NCBI GenBank assembly: GCA_023398575.1
Contig: JAEWSC010000042.1
Coordinates: 1-21,847 of the forward strand
DNA length: 21,847 nt
DNA from: Bacillota bacterium
GTDB lineage: Bacteria > Bacillota > Clostridia > Christensenellales > Aristaeellaceae
Direction: 5' to 3'
Both the position numbers and the translations under genes were made by a program. The notes beneath the pieces were generated by a model. The model was not told the DNA's origin and did not search any database. It saw nothing but the letters and a program-made list of their open reading frames with translations. This document shows positions 13,410-20,082 of this stretch, in pieces (position 1 is the first letter of the stretch; the number at the start of each line of letters is the position of its first letter).

Positions 13410-14648
13410 ATGAAAAGAAGCATTTTGTGGCCCATGGTTTGCCTGCTGAGCGTAGTTTTGCTTTGTGTAAGCGGTGCTTTGGCCGAAGAAAAGACCTGGA
13501 TATTAAGTGATGACGGTATGACCATCTATTATGAAATGACAACGTTTGATGATGTATTGCCAAAGGAGCTTGGGGAAGCCATGGCAAATACGCCATGGGC
13601 TGATTGGCAATGTGTAAAGGGCATATTGCAAATGGAAAAAACGAAGAAGGAGAAAGCGCGCCCAGATTCCGGCGCTGCCCTGGTGGCCGTGCAAAAGGAT
13701 GGAAAGGCGATGCTTTTGCACTTTTTCAATCCAGATGAGCAGGGCTGGCAGTGCCTGCCGGCAGCGGAGGAAAAAGCCCTTTTGACCGGGCGTGCGTTTG
13801 CGTTTGGGGCGGTCATGGAAAGATCAAATCCTACCATTCAAATCATCTATCCAATGAAGGACGGCGGCCGGGAAATGTTTGAGCTGTATGTATCTACGAA
13901 TGGGATCAACATGGACCGCCCACCGGAGGTGTGGGGCTACAGGCGTGAAGCAAAAGATGGCAGTGCGCTGCTGATTGGCACCGGCATGTACAGAAGCCAT
14001 TATTTTCTGGTGGAAAAACTGTCCGCTTCGGGTGAGCGTACGGTTGCTGCGGAGCTGCCCTACTTTTATCCAGACTGGCTGGAAGCGCTGGACGCGGACG
14101 AGTATCCCAAATCTGAGGAGGAGGTTCGCGCTTATATCTTAAGCCATCCGCAGCCTGGCGGTCAAGGATATGCGAGGATCGGCGGTGTCAACCTTCGGGA
14201 AAAACCCACCACCCAATCGAAAAAACTGGGCAAGTACCGCAGTCATACGCTGGTGAAAATATTGGACGTAAAGTCTGGCAAAACAAACGCCTGGTACAAG
14301 GTGCAGGTGGGGGAGACGGTGGGTTACGTCAGCGGGAATTATGTTCATCTACTTGATATCACGCAGCCCCACGTTTTTTTCGTGACCAGCCCACCCACCG
14401 TTGGCAAAACAAACAAGGCCTGTGATTTGAAGGCCAAACCTTCCGGCAGTGCCAAAGAGGTAACGTCTCTTGATGAAAATACGGAATTGTATGTGCTGGC
14501 CGATTGCGACGGCTGGCTGCATGTGTGCATACCCAATAGCGGGCTTGCCTATTGGATGGAGGAGGATGGCACCTACGGCTATTTGCCTGCGGAGGATGTG
14601 ACGGAGGCGTTTACGCCGCTAAGATTGAAGTACATGGATGATAAGTAG
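13410..14648 (+). CDS. Secreted SH3b-domain protein (paralogue 1)
   Basis: A 412-aa exported protein with a Sec signal peptide (positive MKR, hydrophobic 5-22, cleavage likely after ALA at 25). The mature part begins with a domain of unknown type (about 28-245) containing MTTFDDVLPKEL, WADWQC, CLPAAEEKALL and WGYRREAKDGSALLIG. Two bacterial SH3-like domains follow: residues about 254-313 (VNLREKP, LVKILDV, WYKVQV, VGYVSGNYV) and 337-396 (DLKAKP, ELYVLADCDGWLHV, YGYLPAEDV). SH3b domains often bind peptidoglycan, so a cell-envelope role is likely but unproven. There is no lipobox or sortase motif. GAAGGGAG precedes the ATG. Full-length homology to the next gene shows tandem duplication. Confidence 0.9.
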   Translation: MKRSILWPMVCLLSVVLLCVSGALAEEKTWILSDDGMTIYYEMTTFDDVLPKELGEAMANTPWADWQCVKGILQMEKTKKEKARPDSGAALVAVQKDGKAMLLHFFNPDEQGWQCLPAAEEKALLTGRAFAFGAVMERSNPTIQIIYPMKDGGREMFELYVSTNGINMDRPPEVWGYRREAKDGSALLIGTGMYRSHYFLVEKLSASGERTVAAELPYFYPDWLEALDADEYPKSEEEVRAYILSHPQPGGQGYARIGGVNLREKPTTQSKKLGKYRSHTLVKILDVKSGKTNAWYKVQVGETVGYVSGNYVHLLDITQPHVFFVTSPPTVGKTNKACDLKAKPSGSAKEVTSLDENTELYVLADCDGWLHVCIPNSGLAYWMEEDGTYGYLPAEDVTEAFTPLRLKYMDDK

Positions 14649-14705
14649 GATAGCAGATTCTATGTACAACCACAGTGCCGTGCCAAATAGATGGGAGAGC
14701 GTATC

Positions 14706-15932
14706 ATGAAAAACGCTGTAAAGAAGATCATTGCCTACCTGCTGTCTGTCCTTTTCCTGCTATGCGGCACGAGCGCTTTGGCCCAGGAAAAGACTTGGGC
14801 GCTTATCCCGGAAGCAACAACGGCAAAATATGAGATGACAACGTTTGATGAGGCGCTGCCAAGAGAGCTTGCGGCCGTAATGACAAAAACGGTCTGGGCA
14901 GATTGGCAATGCCTAAAGGGCATACGTCAGATCGAAAGTCGAATAGGCGAGGCAGGCATGAGATCAGGTGCTGCCATAGCCGCCGTTCAAAAGAATGGGC
15001 AGACAATGCTATTACATTTCTATAATTCGGAGGGGAAAGCATGGAAATGCCTGCCGGCGGCGGAAGAAAAGGCGCTTTTATCCGGGCGGGAGTTTACCTT
15101 TGACGCGGGGCTGGATAGGATGTATCCAACGGTGAAGATTGTGTATCCCATTAAGGAGGGGGGACGCGAGGTTTTTGACCTTTCTCTGTCACGGTATGAG
15201 GATTATCCGATTGCGGTTTTCGGTTATCGGCGAGAAGCAAAGGATGGCAGTGCCTTGATTATTGGCGGCGGAAAATTCGGGAACGCATATTTCAGTGTGG
15301 AAAAGCTTTCGGCGGCGGGAAAAGTTACTTTCTACAAGGAGTTGCAGTACTTTTATCCCCGCCGGTTGGAGGAGCTTGACGCGGACCGGTATCCCAAATC
15401 GCTGGAGGAGGTTCTCGGCTATATCAAGGATCATCCACAGGCATTTGTTGAGGAATACGGCATGCTGTCCGTAACCAATATGCGGCAAAAAACATCCTCC
15501 CAATCAAAAAAGCTGGGTGTGTACAACGCCGGCACGCTGGTAAAAATCCTGGGCACCGAGCCGGGAATAATTCATCCCTGGTACAAGGTGCAGGTGGGGC
15601 AGACGGTGGGTTATATCAGCGAGCCTTATTTGCATACGGCAAACAAAGAGAATGCGAACTTCTGGCATTCCAGCAAGCCTCTTCCCGTTGCCAAAACCAT
15701 AAAAGCTGTTGATTTAAAGGCTACGCCCGGTTCAGGCGCTAAAACGGTTACGGCGCTAGAGAAGGATATACAGATGTATGTATTGGCCGATTGCGGCGGC
15801 TGGCTGCATGTGTGCATCCCCAGTGGTGAGCTTGGCCTTTGGATGGATGTGGAGGGCACTTACGGCTACCTGCGCACCAAGGATGTGCTGCAGGCAGCAT
15901 CACCGCTTAGGCTGAAGTATTCGAAGAAGTGA
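14706..15932 (+). CDS. Secreted SH3b-domain protein (paralogue 2)
   Basis: A 408-aa paralogue of the preceding protein, alignable end to end. The signal peptide spans about 1-26 (MKNAVKK, hydrophobic core, cleavage after ALA). The N-terminal domain keeps MTTFDEALPRELA, WADWQC, CLPAAEEKALL and GYRREAKDGSALIIGG, and both SH3b domains remain (about 250-310, with NMRQKTSSQSKKLG and WYKVQVGQTVGYIS, and a second near the C-terminus with DLKATPGSGAK and ADCGGWLHVCIP). The start at 14706 is favoured over 14691 because GGGAGAG (14694-14700) then has normal spacing. It follows paralogue 1 by 57 nt and ends at a strong terminator, so the two are probably co-transcribed. Function unknown. Confidence 0.9.
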   Translation: MKNAVKKIIAYLLSVLFLLCGTSALAQEKTWALIPEATTAKYEMTTFDEALPRELAAVMTKTVWADWQCLKGIRQIESRIGEAGMRSGAAIAAVQKNGQTMLLHFYNSEGKAWKCLPAAEEKALLSGREFTFDAGLDRMYPTVKIVYPIKEGGREVFDLSLSRYEDYPIAVFGYRREAKDGSALIIGGGKFGNAYFSVEKLSAAGKVTFYKELQYFYPRRLEELDADRYPKSLEEVLGYIKDHPQAFVEEYGMLSVTNMRQKTSSQSKKLGVYNAGTLVKILGTEPGIIHPWYKVQVGQTVGYISEPYLHTANKENANFWHSSKPLPVAKTIKAVDLKATPGSGAKTVTALEKDIQMYVLADCGGWLHVCIPSGELGLWMDVEGTYGYLRTKDVLQAASPLRLKYSKK

Positions 15933-15948
15933 CGGGCAGATACATTGG

Positions 15949-15976
15949 CCGGCAGCAGATAATGCTGCCGGTTTTT
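15949..15976 (+). terminator. Intrinsic terminator of the SH3b gene pair
   Basis: CCGGCAGCA (15949-15957) pairs perfectly with TGCTGCCGG (15963-15971), with a GATAA loop, and is followed by TTTTT. Confidence 0.93.
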
Positions 15977-16050
15977 ACGTGAAAAGGAGGAGGGTATTTG
16001 TGCGCCGGTGTCACTTTGACCAGTATTCTGCGAGACCCCCCTGCAGCCAC

Positions 16051-16079
16051 TGGACTAAACCTACGCAAACTGTTACAAT
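16051..16079 (+). promoter_or_regulatory. Promoter of the DUF5058-M20 operon
   Basis: TGGACT (16051-16056), 17-nt spacer, TACAAT (16074-16079) with TG in the extended -10 position. The start point near 16086 leaves about 55 nt to the chosen GTG at 16142. Confidence 0.6.
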
Positions 16080-16141
16080 ACATAAAAATATTCCATGGCA
16101 AAAATTTGCACCGCAACCATGGAAACAAAGGGGGCGCGCCT

Positions 16142-16864
16142 GTGGGATTCAGTGTCAACAGCGGGTTTCTCTATGGGGTCACCATTGTGGTGATTCTTTT
16201 TGTACTCAGCCAGTCCGGATATTTTTTATACCGTGCGTACAAGCGAGCCAGAGAGCTGAACATTCCGGCTTCTGTTTTGAAAAAAACCATCGCCTCTAGC
16301 GCCATCTTTACCATTGCGCCGGCGGCGGCAATTTTGGTAGGCGTAATTTCGCTGTCGGCTTTTCTGGGCCTGCCCTGGCCCTGGCTGCGGCTAAGCGTGC
16401 TGGGTGCGGTGACGTATGAACTGCCTGCGGCCACGGCCACCGCCAAGGGCATGATGCTGCATTTGAATCAAACCATTACCGATCCCAGAGCCTTTACAGC
16501 CATTGCCTGGGTGATGACACTGGGCATCATCCCAGGCATATTTGTGATTCTGTTCGGGCTAAAAAAGATACAATCTGGCGTAGTCAAGCTGAAAACTCGG
16601 GATGAAAAATGGGGCGACGCGGTGTTGAGCAGCCTATTCCTGGGCATGATCTCCGCCTTCCTCGGCATGCTGTTTTCCGATGTGCGCAAGGGCTTGCCGG
16701 GGTTTGTGCCGCTAGCTGTGGCACTTTCCTCCGCGGTTCTGATGGGCATTTGTGGTTTGCTGATTAAAAAGGCGAAGATTACCTGGCTGGAACAGTACGC
16801 GCTGCCCATCAGCATGCTGGGGGCCATGGCGCTTTCCATCCCCATCACCGCCTGGATGCGATAA
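16142..16864 (+). CDS. DUF5058 family integral membrane protein
   Basis: A 240-aa multi-pass membrane protein. With the GTG at 16142 the protein begins GFSVNSGFLYG, the usual DUF5058 beginning, followed by a first membrane helix and a basic YRAYKRARELNIP loop; TIASSAIFTIAPAAAILVG, LSVLGAVTYELPAATATAKG and about four further hydrophobic segments follow. AAAGGGGG sits 7 nt before the GTG and a promoter lies at 16051-16079. A TTG at 15998, behind a strong GGAGGAGG, gives a 48-residue longer form and is the alternative, but its extra N-terminus looks non-coding. It heads an operon with a second membrane protein and an M20 peptidase, and the two membrane proteins probably form a transporter (inference). 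Confidence 0.85.
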   Translation: MGFSVNSGFLYGVTIVVILFVLSQSGYFLYRAYKRARELNIPASVLKKTIASSAIFTIAPAAAILVGVISLSAFLGLPWPWLRLSVLGAVTYELPAATATAKGMMLHLNQTITDPRAFTAIAWVMTLGIIPGIFVILFGLKKIQSGVVKLKTRDEKWGDAVLSSLFLGMISAFLGMLFSDVRKGLPGFVPLAVALSSAVLMGICGLLIKKAKITWLEQYALPISMLGAMALSIPITAWMR

Positions 16865-16877
16865 GGAGGGAAATGGA

Positions 16878-17534
16878 ATGAAGAAGCCTTATAGTGAAGC
16901 CATCCATTTTTATGGCCGCATCTGGGTCGCGGGCGGGATACTGATCATGCTGCTGGCGCCGGCGGCCATATGCGTATATTATGATGCCTGGCCCAGCATG
17001 ACCCACGTACTAAAGGGCCTGTTAAGCGTTGCACCCATCTTTTGGACGGTCGGAATCATTGAGGTGTTCACCTTCACGCCCATGCTGGGTTCTGGTGGCT
17101 CGTACCTGGGCTTTATCACCGGCAATTTGAGTAATTTGAAGGTGCCCTGCGCGCTAAACGCTATGGAGGCGCTAAAGGTGAAGCCCGGCACCGAGGAGGG
17201 GGATGTGATTTCCACTATCGCAGTGGCATCCTCCGCCATTGTCAATACACTGATCCTGGCTGCGGGCGTGCTGCTGCTTTCGTACTTGCAGCCTGTTTTG
17301 GAATCGGAAGCGCTAAAGCCGGCCTTTGCCAACATTCTCCCCTCGTTGTTTGGTGCGCTGGCGGTGGTGTATGTATCAAAGAATTGGAAGCTTGCGCTGG
17401 CGCCTCTTATCCTAATGATTGCGCTGTTTTTGATCGCGCCGGGCCTTAGCTCCTCAGTAGGCATTCTCGTGCCGGTAGGTGCGCTGGTGGCCATCGGCGC
17501 GGCCCGTGTTTTGTATAAAAAGAACCTGCTGTAA
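16878..17534 (+). CDS. Membrane protein, partner of DUF5058
   Basis: A 218-aa integral membrane protein with about six hydrophobic segments (approximately 14-36, 47-66, 111-137, 147-165, 171-189, 193-212). I do not recognise a named family with confidence. The loop between helices two and three, FTPMLGSGGSYLGFITGNLSNLKVP, is Gly/Ser/Asn-rich, and the segment IAVASSAIVNTLILAAG looks like a re-entrant or transport helix, as in two-subunit secondary transporters. AAGGAGGG precedes the ATG, 13 nt after the DUF5058 stop. The downstream M20 peptidase suggests that the pair imports peptides or N-acyl amino acids (inference). Confidence 0.8.
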   Translation: MKKPYSEAIHFYGRIWVAGGILIMLLAPAAICVYYDAWPSMTHVLKGLLSVAPIFWTVGIIEVFTFTPMLGSGGSYLGFITGNLSNLKVPCALNAMEALKVKPGTEEGDVISTIAVASSAIVNTLILAAGVLLLSYLQPVLESEALKPAFANILPSLFGALAVVYVSKNWKLALAPLILMIALFLIAPGLSSSVGILVPVGALVAIGAARVLYKKNLL

Positions 17535-17547
17535 AGGAGATATACGT

Positions 17548-18978
17548 ATGCTGTATGTTTTACTGGCCGCACTGGTTGCTTTTTTTGCAATCATAGCCGT
17601 GCGGACGATTGCCTTCAAGCCGGCCAAGGAGGAAGCTGTTTCACCTTCTCAGGTTAAGCTGGATGAAGGCAGGGTGGCACGCGATATGCAGGCCATCATC
17701 CAAATGAAGACCATCTCGTACTTGAATAAGTCTTTGGAAGATGCAAAAGCGTTTGAAGCATTTCCAGAGCTGCTAAAGAAGCTCTACCCGCGCCTGCACG
17801 AAAAGCTGACTCAGGAGCATATCGGCGACAGAGGGCTTTTGTACCGCTGGCCGGGCAAGAAAAGCGACAAGCCTGCCGTGCTGATGGCTCATTATGACGT
17901 GGTGCCCGTGCAAGAAGCCACCTGGAAAAAGCCTCCCTTTTCCGGGGAGATTGAGAACGGCGTATTATGGGGCCGGGGCACGCTGGACACCAAGTGCACG
18001 CTGCTGGGCGTAATGGAGGCGGCCGAGCACCTGATTGCCGAGGGCTTTGTACCGGAAAACGATATTTACTTATCTTTTGCAGGCGATGAAGAAATTTTCG
18101 GCCACGGCGCACCGGATATCGTGGCTGAGCTCAAGCGCAGAAACATCACCCCGGCCCTGGTGCTGGACGAGGGCGGCGCAGTGGTGGACAATGTATTCCC
18201 CGGCGTAAAGGAAACCTGTGCGCTAATTGGCCTTGGCGAAAAGGGGCTCATGAATTTGAACTTTGAAGCGGTGTCGCCCGGCGGGCACGCGTCCACGCCG
18301 CCGCCTCATACAGCGGTAGGCATTGTGGCCAAGGCTGTGACAAGGGTGGAAAATCATCCGTTTCCGTTCCGACTTACCCCGGCTGTGGCCAGCATGTTCG
18401 ATACGCTGGGCAGGCGGTCCACCTTTGTGTACCGTATGATCTTTGCAAATCTATGGTGCTTTGCACCGGTGCTGAATATGCTGTGCAAGCAAAAGGGCGG
18501 CGAAATGAACGCACTGGTGCGCACCACCTGCGCCTTTACGCAAATGTCTGGAAGTCCGGCTCATAACGTGCTGCCGCCCAAGGCGACGGTAGGGGCGAAT
18601 CTTAGGCTGATCGGCGGCGATACAACGGACAGCGCCAAGGCCTATGTGGAAAGGATTGTGGCAGATAAAAATGTATCAGTCACCATGGCTAACGGCACGA
18701 ACCCTTCTCCCTGCTCGCCTGCAGAGGGGGAGGTCTGGGATAAGCTAAAGAGTGCCATAGGTCAAACCTGGTCTGGGACGGTCGTAGCACCTTACCTGAT
18801 GGTGGCGGCCAGTGATTCGCGGCATTTCTGCCAGATCAGCAAGCATGTGTACCGTTTTTCGCCCTTGCATATGACCAAGGAAGAACGGGCGACGATACAC
18901 GCCAACGATGAGCGAATACCGCTTGCAAAGCTTTATGACTTGGTTCGGTTTTATGTGCGGCTGGTAAAGCAGCTGTAG
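17548..18978 (+). CDS. M20 family metallopeptidase (PM20D1/CPS1-like)
   Basis: A 476-aa zinc peptidase of family M20 with an N-terminal membrane anchor (about 2-22), the arrangement of the carboxypeptidase S / PM20D1 branch. Metal ligands are seen as H115 (MAHYDVVP), D147 (GRGTLDTK), E182 (GDEEIFG), D207 (LDEGG) and H451 (TIHANDE), with catalytic D117 and E181. The dimerisation or lid domain with HASTPPPH and SGSPAHNVLPP lies between. It probably hydrolyses a dipeptide or N-acyl amino acid at the cell membrane. AAGGAGAT precedes the ATG, 13 nt after the partner membrane protein. The last 67 bp have a diverged out-of-frame copy 142 bp downstream. Confidence 0.94.
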   Translation: MLYVLLAALVAFFAIIAVRTIAFKPAKEEAVSPSQVKLDEGRVARDMQAIIQMKTISYLNKSLEDAKAFEAFPELLKKLYPRLHEKLTQEHIGDRGLLYRWPGKKSDKPAVLMAHYDVVPVQEATWKKPPFSGEIENGVLWGRGTLDTKCTLLGVMEAAEHLIAEGFVPENDIYLSFAGDEEIFGHGAPDIVAELKRRNITPALVLDEGGAVVDNVFPGVKETCALIGLGEKGLMNLNFEAVSPGGHASTPPPHTAVGIVAKAVTRVENHPFPFRLTPAVASMFDTLGRRSTFVYRMIFANLWCFAPVLNMLCKQKGGEMNALVRTTCAFTQMSGSPAHNVLPPKATVGANLRLIGGDTTDSAKAYVERIVADKNVSVTMANGTNPSPCSPAEGEVWDKLKSAIGQTWSGTVVAPYLMVAASDSRHFCQISKHVYRFSPLHMTKEERATIHANDERIPLAKLYDLVRFYVRLVKQL

Positions 18979-18985
18979 CGGGTAT

Positions 18986-19047
18986 CGCGCTTGAGAGCGC
19001 GACCAAAGGGCTTTCCGATCGCCCTTTGGAAACCTTCGGATGCCAAT
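18986..19047. repeat. Intergenic hairpin repeat, family 2, copy 2
   Basis: Hairpin CGCGCT-TGAG-AGCGCG (18986-19001), then CCAAAGGGC (19003-19011) / GCCCTTTGG (19021-19029), then CCTTCGGATGCCAATTA. It matches copy 1 at 13122-13181; the first stem has changed on both sides and still pairs. It sits between the end of the M20 gene and a relic of the same gene's 3' end. Confidence 0.75.
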
Positions 19048-19053
19048 TAGTTA

Positions 19054-19120
19054 GCGGATACTGCTTGCAAAGCTGTATGACTTGGTTCGGTTTTATGTGC
19101 GGCTAGTAAAGCAGTTATAA
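19054..19120 (+). pseudogene. Relic of an M20 peptidase 3' end
   Basis: This 67-bp segment matches the last 67 bp of the M20 gene (18912-18978) with 7 differences. Read in the gene's frame it gives RILLAKLYDLVRFYVRLVKQ, L and stop, the same as the real C-terminus but for P to L. Six of seven changes are synonymous or stop-for-stop, so it once evolved as coding sequence. It is offset by 142 bp and out of frame with the gene, with no start, so it is a fossil. Confidence 0.85.
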
Positions 19121-19130
19121 ACAAATAGAA

Positions 19131-19186
19131 ATGGGATTCCCAAGGGATGATATCCCTTGGGCGGGGTGCATGGGCGGAGCCCCTGC
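19131..19186. repeat. Intergenic palindromic repeat, family 1, copy 3 (diverged)
   Basis: Starts ATGGGATTC, then the perfect hairpin CCCAAGGGA-TGATA-TCCCTTGGG, then GCGGGGT and GCATGGGC-GGA-GCCCCTGC, the counterpart of the second hairpin with two mismatches. It lies directly before the ribosome site of the aldo/keto reductase gene, and an in-frame ATG at its first base creates a false N-terminal extension of that gene. Confidence 0.7.
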
Positions 19187-19199
19187 AAGGAGGATGAAT

Positions 19200-20024
19200 A
19201 TGGTACTGCCGCGGATGGGTCAGGGAACGTGGAAGATGGGGGAGGACCCGGCCAGGCGGGCGGAGGAAATAGCCGCCCTTCGGGAGGGCATCGCCCTTGA
19301 AATGACCATGATCGACACGGCGGAGATGTATGGTGAGGGCTTGTCTGAGAGCCTGGTGGGGGAGGCCATACGCCCGCTAGATCGGCAAAGCGTGTATCTG
19401 GTCTCCAAGGTCTATCCCCACAACGCGGGCAAGAGCCGAATCTTCCGCTCGGCAGAAAATTCCTTAAAGCGCATGGGCGTGTCCTATATGGATTTGTATT
19501 TGCTTCACTGGCGGGGTGGGGTAATGCTGTCGGAAACAGTCACCTGCATGGAAGAACTGAAAAAAAGCGGACTGATCAAAAGCTGGGGTGTATCCAACTT
19601 TGACACAAGCGATATGAAGGAGCTGTTTTCCATTCCAGGCGGCGAAAATTGCGCTGTGAATCAGGTACTTTATCATTTAGGTTCGAGAGGAATTGAATTT
19701 GAGCTGCTGCCCTGGCTAAAAGCGCATAACGTGCCAGTGATGGCCTATTGCCCCCTGGCCCAGGAAAGCTTGCTCAAGCCTGAACTGTTTAAAAGCCGGG
19801 CGGTGAATGCGGTAGCAAAAAAATCTGGCGTTACACCAGCTCAGGTGCTGCTGGGATTCATCTTACGGGATGAGGCGCTAATCCCCATACCCAAGGCCGG
19901 CAGCATACAGCACGTGCGGGAAAACGCCGCCATGCTGCATATTCCTTTGGATGATGACGATATCCGGCTGCTGAATGAGGCCTTTCCGGCACCTCATTAT
20001 AAAACGCCGTTGGATGTGGAATAA
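19200..20024 (+). CDS. Aldo/keto reductase
   Basis: A 274-aa NAD(P)H-dependent oxidoreductase of the aldo/keto reductase superfamily, a TIM barrel. The catalytic tetrad is complete: D39 and Y44 in IDTAEMYGEG, K70 in LVSKVYP and H103 in LLHW. WGVSNFD, NQVLYHL, MAYCPLAQ and IPKAGS are the usual later barrel and cofactor-site signatures. The start at 19200 is chosen because AAGGAGG (19187-19193) lies 6 nt before it; the ATG at 19194 touches the ribosome site and the extension to 19131 is repeat DNA. The natural carbonyl substrate is unknown. It appears monocistronic; no clear promoter is visible in the upstream repeat. Confidence 0.95.
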   Translation: MVLPRMGQGTWKMGEDPARRAEEIAALREGIALEMTMIDTAEMYGEGLSESLVGEAIRPLDRQSVYLVSKVYPHNAGKSRIFRSAENSLKRMGVSYMDLYLLHWRGGVMLSETVTCMEELKKSGLIKSWGVSNFDTSDMKELFSIPGGENCAVNQVLYHLGSRGIEFELLPWLKAHNVPVMAYCPLAQESLLKPELFKSRAVNAVAKKSGVTPAQVLLGFILRDEALIPIPKAGSIQHVRENAAMLHIPLDDDDIRLLNEAFPAPHYKTPLDVE

Positions 20025-20031
20025 AAGGATA

Positions 20032-20076
20032 AGAAACAGGGTGTTCGCGGTTTGCGAAAGCCCTGTTTCTTTGTTG
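20032..20076. terminator. Bidirectional terminator between the reductase and MFS genes
   Basis: AGAAACAGGG (20032-20041) pairs with CCCTGTTTCT (20061-20070), with T-rich DNA on both sides. It serves the plus-strand reductase and the convergent MFS gene. Confidence 0.85.
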
Positions 20077-20082
20077 GTTTGT

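Noticed and set aside
18986..19120. Simple target-site duplication from insertion of the hairpin repeat
   Set aside because: The 67-bp flanking copies differ mainly at synonymous sites and family 2 copy 1 has no such flanking duplication, so divergence as coding DNA explains the data better.
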